This document shows, in pieces, positions 58,549-64,000 of a DNA stretch of 64,000 nt. This DNA is from Larsenimonas suaedae (GTDB lineage Bacteria; Pseudomonadota; Gammaproteobacteria; Pseudomonadales; Halomonadaceae). The notes below the pieces were generated by a model, which worked only from the letters and a program-made list of their open reading frames with translations, was not told where the DNA came from and ran no database searches. The stretch is from the NCBI RefSeq assembly GCF_023712105.1, contig NZ_JAMLJI010000001.1, positions 310,001 to 374,000 on the forward strand, in the 5' to 3' direction. Position 1 is the stretch's first letter; every line of letters starts with the position of its first letter. Made by a program: the position numbers and the translations under genes.

Positions 58549-58757
58549 TGTAGATATCTCCCAGCGGGCAGGTCGTAACCTTACAGTTCTGTAAGGTAGA
58601 ATATTGTTCTTTCAAGTAGAATCTAATCGTGACCTCCGTTGCCTGTACAGACGGCTTTCGTCTAATCGCGAAACGACGTGGATGCTGTCCTGATCAGGCA
58701 TTTCGACGTAAAACATGGGACAATGGCGCGCTTCTTATGATGTATGTGGAGACCCCC

Positions 58758-59762
58758 GTGAACGCCTTTCTTGAATCACTTCCAAAGATCGAACTGCATT
58801 TGCACATCGAGGGCACGCTCGAGCCTGAGCTGATGTTCGAGCTGGCGCGTCGCAATGACGTGACCCTGCCGTTCGACTCGGTCGAGCAGGTCAGGCAGGC
58901 GTACGAATTCGAGGATCTACAGTCCTTCTTGAATTTGTACTATCAGGGCATGAACGTGCTTTACACCGAGCAGGACTTTTTTGACCTGACGGCGGCCTAT
59001 CTGAAGCGCTGTCATGACAACGCGGTGATGCATACCGAGCTTTTTTTCGACCCTCAGGCGCATCTTGCGCGAGGCGTCAGTATCTCGACCCAGGTGGCGG
59101 GCATCACGCGGGCACTTGATGAGGCGGAAGCGACCTACGGCATCACCAGTGGGTTGATCCTGAGCTTTTTGCGAGACATGTCCGAAGAGCATGCGCTCGA
59201 AACCTACGAAGCGGCGCTTCCGTACCGCGAGCACTTCATCGGCGTGGGCCTTGATTCGGCCGAGGTGGGCAATCCGCCCGAAAAGTTCGAGCGTGTCTTC
59301 GAGCGTGCCCGGAGCGACGGCTTTCATGTCGTCGTGCATGCCGGAGAAGAGGGGCCGGCTGAGTACATCAAGGGAGCGCTCGAGGTGCTCAAGGCCGAGC
59401 GCATCGATCACGGCATTCGAAGCCTGGAGGACCCCGAGCTTGCAAAAACGCTCGTTGAACGGCGTATCCCGCTGACGGTGTGTCCACTGTCGAACGTGTA
59501 CTTGAAAACGGTGCCGGACATGTCAGCACACCCGTTGCCGGCGCTGATCGAACACGGGCTTTGCGTCACCCTGCATTCCGATGATCCGGCCTATTTCGGC
59601 GGGTACATGAACGCCAACTTCCTTGCAGTGCAGGCCGCCTTTGATCTTTCCAGAGACACCTGGCGTACCCTGAGTCTGAACGCGGTAGAGGCAGCGTTCG
59701 TGAGCGACATGCGTCGGGACGCGTTGCGCCAGCGCATCGAGGCGTACTTCGAGCAGTCCTAG
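58758..59762 (+). CDS. Adenine deaminase (adenosine deaminase family)
   Basis: A 334-residue zinc amidohydrolase. SLPKIELHLHIEGTLEPEL is the adenine-deaminase form of the first metal motif (adenosine deaminases have a Asp-Gly in place of Glu-Gly); VVHAGEEGP, IDHGIRS, LTVCPLSNVYLK and LHSDDPAYFGGYM supply the other ligands and catalytic residues. It converts adenine to hypoxanthine in purine salvage. I place the start at a GTG at 58758 with GGAG six bases upstream; ATG codons at 58737 and 58740 are less well placed. Confidence 0.92.
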   Translation: MNAFLESLPKIELHLHIEGTLEPELMFELARRNDVTLPFDSVEQVRQAYEFEDLQSFLNLYYQGMNVLYTEQDFFDLTAAYLKRCHDNAVMHTELFFDPQAHLARGVSISTQVAGITRALDEAEATYGITSGLILSFLRDMSEEHALETYEAALPYREHFIGVGLDSAEVGNPPEKFERVFERARSDGFHVVVHAGEEGPAEYIKGALEVLKAERIDHGIRSLEDPELAKTLVERRIPLTVCPLSNVYLKTVPDMSAHPLPALIEHGLCVTLHSDDPAYFGGYMNANFLAVQAAFDLSRDTWRTLSLNAVEAAFVSDMRRDALRQRIEAYFEQS

Positions 59763-60313
59763 CATTGGATAGGCCCGGTACTGAACAAACCGAGTGCGCG
59801 TCAAGGTAGCTTGGCTACAAGGCGCCGGTATAGATAGAAAAAAAGGCCATGCAACTGCATGGCTTTTTTGGTGGTCGGGTTTATCGCTTGAAAAAACAGT
59901 GCGGTGTTGGCTGTGAGCGAGCGCCAAGCCATCGGCAGTGCTTGCTCGGTGAACAAGACTCATTCTTTTAGCTGAGGATTTTGTTGGTCTTGTTACAAAA
60001 TGCAACGTGTATAGCGTGATCTGGATGAGTCCGATGTTTTTGTGTGCAACGCTGTCGTTGAGAGTGAGAGGTTTTCCGATTTATTTGTGAATATTAGAAA
60101 GCTAGTAAATTATTATTATGTTTGAGTGATCTGGTGCTCAAGAGTAGCCGAAATGAATAACCGGGATAATCAGGCGGTAATAAATAGGTGGTAACCAAAG
60201 TCAGCTGGCTTGAATGTTAACTTATATTTATTTGGTGGTAGTTTGGTTATCCGACCTCGACAACAGGATCCAATTCACTAACTATCTGCGCCGATTACAT
60301 CGGAGCTGCAATA
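59763..60313. other. AT-rich intergenic region
   Basis: About 550 bases with a terminator at the left end. From about 59980 to 60250 the base composition is clearly more AT-rich than the flanks. No frame with a good ribosome site was found. The right end should hold the promoter of the acyltransferase gene. Confidence 0.6.
59841..59869 (+). terminator. Rho-independent terminator after adenine deaminase
   Basis: GCCATGC/GCATGGC with loop AACT is followed by six T residues and flanked upstream by an A run, about 80 bases after the stop codon. Confidence 0.88.
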
Positions 60314-61378
60314 ATGACGGCATCAAGCCAACCCAAGTCACGCATCGACTGGATCGATGCGGCCAAAGGCGCCTGTATCGTTCTGGTCGTGCTTTATCAC
60401 GCCGTTTATTTCATGATGGACGCCTCGCCTTTTCAGGACACGCTAGCCCACACCCTGTGGTTCAAATTGGTGGTCGCACTCAAGCCCTTGAGGATGCCGC
60501 TGTTCTTTCTGATTTCGGGGCTTTTGGCGCACTCCGCGATCGTAAGCCGCCCCTGGCAGATTACTCTCAAGCCTCGGCTTGCGATGATGCTGTGGCTCTA
60601 CGTGCTGTGGGTGATTCTTCGAACTGTTTCCGCGTTTCTGCTGGTCCAGTTTGCCAACCCCGAGTATGTGCCGAACGCGGGCACGCTGCCGTTGACGCTT
60701 GATGAGCAGATTGAAACGGTGCTGTTCGGCACCAACGGTGTCTGGTACCTCTATGCGCTTGCGGCCTATTTCGTGGTGTTCAAGGCGCTCAACCGCTTGG
60801 CAGCGATTGTCGTTCCAGTCACGTTTTTACTGTCGATTTTCTCGATTGTCTTGATCGATAACTGGGGCATTCGGGGCATCGTCGAAAACGCCTTCTTTTT
60901 TGCCGCAGGCTGTTTCTACAAGCAGCGTTTTTTCGAGGCGTTTGCCACGTTCAAGCCAAAGCGGTTCATGCTGACCACCACCATGACGTTGATCATTTTG
61001 CCAATCGAAATCCTGAACGACTGGTTCTACGCACCGGGGGGGCGAACGCTCCTGGCGGTCTTCATGGTGCTTGCGGGAATGGACGCCTGCTGCTGGGCAT
61101 CGACGCGTTTCAGCCTTAAAACGCTCAAGACACTGGGTCAAAAAACACTGCCGATCTACGTCATGCACAAGATTACGATTCTGATCACTTGCCAGTTCGT
61201 ATTTGCGCTTGGCGCCTATCAGCTCAACGCCGAAGTCGTGGCAGCGCTTGCGCCGCCCATTGCAGTTGTTTTAAACATCGCAGTCTGCTTGATGCTCTAC
61301 CGGTTACTCAATGTCGGTGCCGGCAAGCTTCTTTTCGATGTGCCGACCTTGACGCTTCGACGCGCACAGCCTGTATGA
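60314..61378 (+). CDS. Acyltransferase-3 family membrane protein
   Basis: A 354-residue protein with about ten helices. RIDWIDAAKGACIVLVVLYH at the start has the Arg...Asp-Lys-Gly pattern and the catalytic His; LRMPLFFLISGLL, GTNGVWYLYALAAYF and YVMHKITI follow. Such enzymes O-acetylate sugars of polysaccharides, LPS or peptidoglycan. GGAG lies eight bases upstream. It stands alone next to an AT-rich gap, and its target cannot be read from sequence. Confidence 0.9.
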   Translation: MTASSQPKSRIDWIDAAKGACIVLVVLYHAVYFMMDASPFQDTLAHTLWFKLVVALKPLRMPLFFLISGLLAHSAIVSRPWQITLKPRLAMMLWLYVLWVILRTVSAFLLVQFANPEYVPNAGTLPLTLDEQIETVLFGTNGVWYLYALAAYFVVFKALNRLAAIVVPVTFLLSIFSIVLIDNWGIRGIVENAFFFAAGCFYKQRFFEAFATFKPKRFMLTTTMTLIILPIEILNDWFYAPGGRTLLAVFMVLAGMDACCWASTRFSLKTLKTLGQKTLPIYVMHKITILITCQFVFALGAYQLNAEVVAALAPPIAVVLNIAVCLMLYRLLNVGAGKLLFDVPTLTLRRAQPV

Positions 61379-61416
61379 GACGCTTGTCTCGATAAGAAAT
61401 TCTAAATAAAAGACAT

Positions 61417-61445
61417 AAAAAAAAGCTGCCCGAGGGCAGCTTTTT
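61417..61445. terminator. Bidirectional terminator between the acyltransferase and secreted-peptide genes
   Basis: AAGCTGCC/GGCAGCTT with a short loop is flanked by eight A and five T residues. It ends the acyltransferase transcript on the plus strand and the 44-residue peptide transcript on the minus strand. Confidence 0.92.
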
Positions 61446-61460
61446 CATACTGACTGGCTA

Positions 61461-61595
61461 TCAGTTGCAGATGGCAGCCGGTACAGAGTCACCGCTGAAT
61501 ACACTGGTAGAAGTGTAAGAGGTGGTCTGTGAGTAAGCGTAGGCGCCTGCGCTGACAGTTACAGTTACAACGATAGAAGTGATGATCTTGAACAC
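61461..61595 (-). CDS. 44-residue secreted peptide, function unknown
   Basis: A GTG-started frame with AAGGA seven bases upstream. The protein has a classic short signal peptide (start FKIITSIVVTVTVSAG, then AYA) and a predicted mature peptide of about 24 residues, YSQTTSYTSTSVFSG and DSVPAAICN, rich in Ser, Thr and Tyr with one Cys next to the C-terminus. It has its own promoter-like boxes and ends at a strong terminator, so it behaves like a real monocistronic gene. I recognise no family. Confidence 0.72.
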   Translation of the reverse strand: MFKIITSIVVTVTVSAGAYAYSQTTSYTSTSVFSGDSVPAAICN

Positions 61596-61738
61596 GTCAT
61601 GTTCCTTGTGCGTTGGTGGAGTTATGGTGAAGCCCTAGCTGCGCTTCGCCGCTAATGGTAGGGAAGGATACAACTAATGTCTGTGCAAAGATGCCCAAAG
61701 AAGGCGTAATTTATGTAGCAATATGTTATTTTAGAACG

Positions 61739-61768
61739 GTATTAGAAAGGTAAGTAGAAATACTGCAA
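61739..61768 (-). promoter_or_regulatory. Possible sigma-70 promoter of the secreted-peptide gene
   Basis: On the minus strand TTGCAG and TAATAC are separated by 18 bases in AT-rich DNA. Transcription would begin about 135 bases before the GTG start. Confidence 0.35.
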
Positions 61769-61778
61769 ACGTTTTGAA

Positions 61779-61806
61779 ATAAAGCGGACTAGAAGGCCCG
61801 CTTTAT
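61779..61806. other. 9-bp inverted repeat upstream of the secreted-peptide promoter
   Basis: ATAAAGCGG and CCGCTTTAT enclose ten bases. It lies between the purH terminator and the predicted promoter and could be a second, weaker terminator or an operator. Confidence 0.5.
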
Positions 61807-61833
61807 AACGTCATTTAAAAAGGCGTCAGGTAT

Positions 61834-61862
61834 TAAAAAAGCAGCCCTTGGGCTGCTTTTTT
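61834..61862 (-). terminator. Rho-independent terminator of purH
   Basis: GCAGCCC/GGGCTGC with a tight loop is flanked by A and T runs, about 20 bases after the purH stop. Confidence 0.92.
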
Positions 61863-61880
61863 GTGTTGTCCATACTGCGG

Positions 61881-63455
61881 TCAGTGACGAAAGTGGCGCA
61901 TGCCGGTAAAGATCATGGCAATGCCCGCTTCGTTGGCAGCGTCAATGACTTCCTGGTCACGCATCGAGCCACCTGGCTGGATAACGGCCTTGATGCCTGC
62001 CTTGGCGGCGTTATCGATGCCGTCACGGAACGGGAAAAACGCATCGGAGGCCATGACAGAGCCCGCGACATCAAAGCCTGCGTGTTCGGCCTTGATGCCT
62101 GCGATGCGCGCAGAGTTGACCCGGCTCATCTGGCCTGCGCCAATGCCGACGGTCTGCTCGGCTTTCGCATACACGATGGCGTTGGATTTGACGAACTTGG
62201 CCACTTTCCAGGCAAAGAGCAGATCATTGATTTCCTGATCGCTTGGCGTGCGCTCGGTCACGACCTTGAGATCATCCACACCGACCATGCCTTGATCACG
62301 GCTTTGAACCAGAAGGCCGCCCTTGACGCGCTTCAGATCCCAATCCGGTGTCGCTTCGGCGCCGTCCCACTGACCACATTCGAGCACACGCACATTGGTC
62401 TTGGCGGCAAGAATCGGTCGAGCCTGCTCCTCGACGCTTGGCGCGATGATGACTTCAACGAACTGCCGATCGATGATGGCGCGTGCCGTTTCTGCGTCCA
62501 GTGGGCGATTGAAGGCAATGATGCCGCCGAACGCGGATTCACTGTCGGTCTGGAAGGCGCGCTCATAGGCCTCGAGCTGGCTTTCCTTGCTGGTGGCCAC
62601 ACCGCAGGGATTGGCGTGCTTGACGATCACGCAGGCGATGTCATCAAACGCCTTGACGCACTCAAGCGCGGCATCGGTGTCTGCCACGTTATTGTAGGAA
62701 AGGGCCTTGCCCTGAAGCTGCTCTGCGGTGGATACGCTCGGCTCGCTTGCCTCGGCTTCAACGTAAAACGCCGCACTTTGATGGGGGTTTTCGCCATAAC
62801 GCATGGACTGTTTCTTGAGGTACTGCGTGCTCCAGGTCGCGGGAAACCCGTCACTTTCCTGCTGGCGGCTCAGATACGTCGCAATCGCTGAATCGTAGCC
62901 TGCCGTATGCTCGAAGGCCTTGACCGCGAGTGCGTAGCGCAGCGGCTTCGGAACTTCCCCATTGTGCTCGCCAAGTGCCTTTAAAACCGCGTCATAATCG
63001 CCGTGATTAACCACTATGGTGGTGTAGGCGTGGTTCTTGGCGCAGGAGCGCACCATGGTCGGGCCGCCGATGTCGATGTTCTCGATGGCGTCTTCAAGGG
63101 TGCAGTCGTCCTTGGCAACGGTGGCTGCGAACGGGTACAGGTTGACCACTACCAGATCGATCGGCGCGATATCATGCTCGGCCATGACAGCATCGTCCTG
63201 TCCGCGACGGCCCAGAATGCCTCCGTGGATGCGAGGGTGCAGCGTCTTGACTCGGCCATCCATGATTTCCGGAAACCCGGTGTGTTCAGACACCTCGGTG
63301 ACCGCGACGCCCTCGCTTTTCAGAAGGCGGTAGGTGCCGCCGGTGGAAAGAAGCTCGACGCCACGTGCTTCAAGGGCGCGGGCGAACGGAACGAGGTCGG
63401 TCTTGTCGGAGACGCTTAAAAGGGCGCGGCGGACTGGAGTTGCGTGTTCAGCCAT
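61881..63455 (-). CDS. purH: AICAR transformylase / IMP cyclohydrolase
   Basis: A 524-residue bifunctional purine enzyme (E. coli 529). The N-terminal IMP cyclohydrolase domain has [22 protein letters not shown] and [12 protein letters not shown]; the C-terminal transformylase domain has [24 protein letters not shown] and the late [15 protein letters not shown]. It completes IMP synthesis. It follows fis by 42 bases, so dusB-fis-purH may be one transcript. Confidence 0.98.
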   Translation of the reverse strand: MAEHATPVRRALLSVSDKTDLVPFARALEARGVELLSTGGTYRLLKSEGVAVTEVSEHTGFPEIMDGRVKTLHPRIHGGILGRRGQDDAVMAEHDIAPIDLVVVNLYPFAATVAKDDCTLEDAIENIDIGGPTMVRSCAKNHAYTTIVVNHGDYDAVLKALGEHNGEVPKPLRYALAVKAFEHTAGYDSAIATYLSRQQESDGFPATWSTQYLKKQSMRYGENPHQSAAFYVEAEASEPSVSTAEQLQGKALSYNNVADTDAALECVKAFDDIACVIVKHANPCGVATSKESQLEAYERAFQTDSESAFGGIIAFNRPLDAETARAIIDRQFVEVIIAPSVEEQARPILAAKTNVRVLECGQWDGAEATPDWDLKRVKGGLLVQSRDQGMVGVDDLKVVTERTPSDQEINDLLFAWKVAKFVKSNAIVYAKAEQTVGIGAGQMSRVNSARIAGIKAEHAGFDVAGSVMASDAFFPFRDGIDNAAKAGIKAVIQPGGSMRDQEVIDAANEAGIAMIFTGMRHFRH

Positions 63456-63497
63456 GATGATTCAGCTCGATAGAGTGTGTGAGGCGTTAGGAACGCG

Positions 63498-63788
63498 TTA
63501 TAGAAGGTCGTACTGTTTCAGTTTCTTGCGCAGCGTTCCCCGGTTCAAACCGAGTACCTGAGACGCCACTGTCTGGTTGCCCTGGGTATGCACCATGACG
63601 GCCTGGAGCAGCGGCGCTTCGACTTCAGCCATCACCATGGCGTAAAGGTCGGTGACATTGCCGCCGTCAAGGTGCTCGAAATAGCGCGCCATCGATGTTT
63701 CCACGGCTTCTCTGAGTGTTTGAGACGTGGGCGCCTCGGCCGGAGATGCGTCGTTCATGGTACTGACAATCATCGGTCTGCTGTTCAT
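63498..63788 (-). CDS. fis: DNA-binding protein Fis
   Basis: A 96-residue nucleoid protein (E. coli 98). The N-terminal beta arms are followed by helices with VTDLYAMVMAEVEAPLLQ and the helix-turn-helix NQTVASQVLGLNRGTLRKKL. It bends DNA and regulates rRNA and recombination. Its ATG overlaps the dusB stop (ATGA), the usual dusB-fis order; ATG codons at residues 6 and 11 are alternative starts. Confidence 0.97.
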   Translation of the reverse strand: MNSRPMIVSTMNDASPAEAPTSQTLREAVETSMARYFEHLDGGNVTDLYAMVMAEVEAPLLQAVMVHTQGNQTVASQVLGLNRGTLRKKLKQYDLL

Positions 63789-64000
63789 GCGGCAACGGTT
63801 CCATCCGGCAGGGTGTGAGGGAGGGGGTGGCTCAGGACGTCGTCCACGAACACGTGTTGATCAGACGGGCTTTCAAGCGTGTTGAATGCTTTCTTGGCCT
63901 CCATGCTTGCGTGTGCGGCCAGATACCAGCCAACGTGCTTGCGGGCGATGCGCGTGCCCATATGCTCGCCGTAATGGGCGTAGAGCGCATCGAGATGCTC
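63785..64000 (-). CDS. dusB: tRNA-dihydrouridine synthase B, C-terminal part
   Basis: The last 71 codons of a gene that continues beyond the window. HLDALYAHYGEHMGTRIARKH followed by GWYLAAH matches the C-terminal helical tRNA-binding domain of DusB. The enzyme reduces uridine in the D loop of tRNA with FMN and NADPH. It is the first gene of the dusB-fis unit. Confidence 0.92.
   Translation of the reverse strand, partial: EHLDALYAHYGEHMGTRIARKHVGWYLAAHASMEAKKAFNTLESPSDQHVFVDDVLSHPLPHTLPDGTVAA

Overview
The window looks like an ordinary chromosomal segment of a gammaproteobacterium, most likely a moderately halophilic Halomonadaceae (Halomonas/Chromohalobacter/Kushneria-like). This rests on moderately high GC, gammaproteobacterial gene pairs (dusB-fis-purH, groES-groEL beside fxsA, uvrC-pgsA followed by tRNA-Gly/Cys/Leu, lapA-lapB, sdhE-ygfX, ycjX-ycjF) combined with Pseudomonas-like catabolic modules (two-subunit arginine succinyltransferase, putA-putP, tctCBA, adenine deaminase). 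The genus is inferred. No prophage, insertion sequence, CRISPR array or secretion island was seen.

Layout. 1-9.5 kb: a partial ampG permease gene, a SlyD-like isomerase, then a minus-strand run trmJ, peptide-type ABC exporter/importer, proS and a lytic transglycosylase, followed by groES-groEL with a sigma-32 promoter, fxsA and a secreted helix-hairpin-helix protein. 9.5-17 kb: pyrF converging on ihfB-lapA-lapB, sdhE-ygfX, a FUSC membrane protein with LD-carboxypeptidase, two small unknown genes and a Ca/Na antiporter. 17-22.3 kb: tRNA-Leu/Cys/Gly, pgsA, uvrC, tRNA-Ala, argF and the monothiol glutaredoxin grxD. 22.3-29.6 kb: arginine succinyltransferase catabolism (aruF-like, astA, astD, astB, astE; no astC) with an Lrp-type regulator, next to a type-II lumazine synthase gene under an FMN riboswitch. 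29.6-38 kb: a GGDEF/EAL protein, two tiny lipoproteins, a three-gene putative glycolipid cluster (GT4, DUF2334 deacetylase, UPF0104 membrane protein) and RNase II.

38-49 kb: an SDR protein, a CobW-type GTPase, a nagA-nagK-HAD amino-sugar operon, an iron/cobalamin-type ABC permease plus ATPase behind a structured leader, ycjX-ycjF, slyD and a YcbL-type hydrolase. 49-58.6 kb: proline use (AraC regulator, bifunctional putA, putP) and a tripartite tricarboxylate transporter. 58.7-64 kb: adenine deaminase, an AT-rich gap, an acyltransferase-3 gene, a 44-residue secreted peptide gene, then purH, fis and the 3' end of dusB.

Themes. Several genes touch cell-wall sugar and peptide recycling (ampG, ldcA, the lytic transglycosylase, nagA, nagK). 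Amino-acid catabolism is strong (arginine by succinylation, proline by PutA). The least explained elements, and the best places to look for something new, are the 44-residue secreted peptide at 61.5 kb, the paired tiny lipoproteins with a shared C-x-P-G-x6-C tail at 32.3-32.9 kb, the GT4/deacetylase/UPF0104 cluster at 33-36 kb, the structured leader at 42.8-42.98 kb, and the strong hairpin between ribH and the Lrp-type gene.
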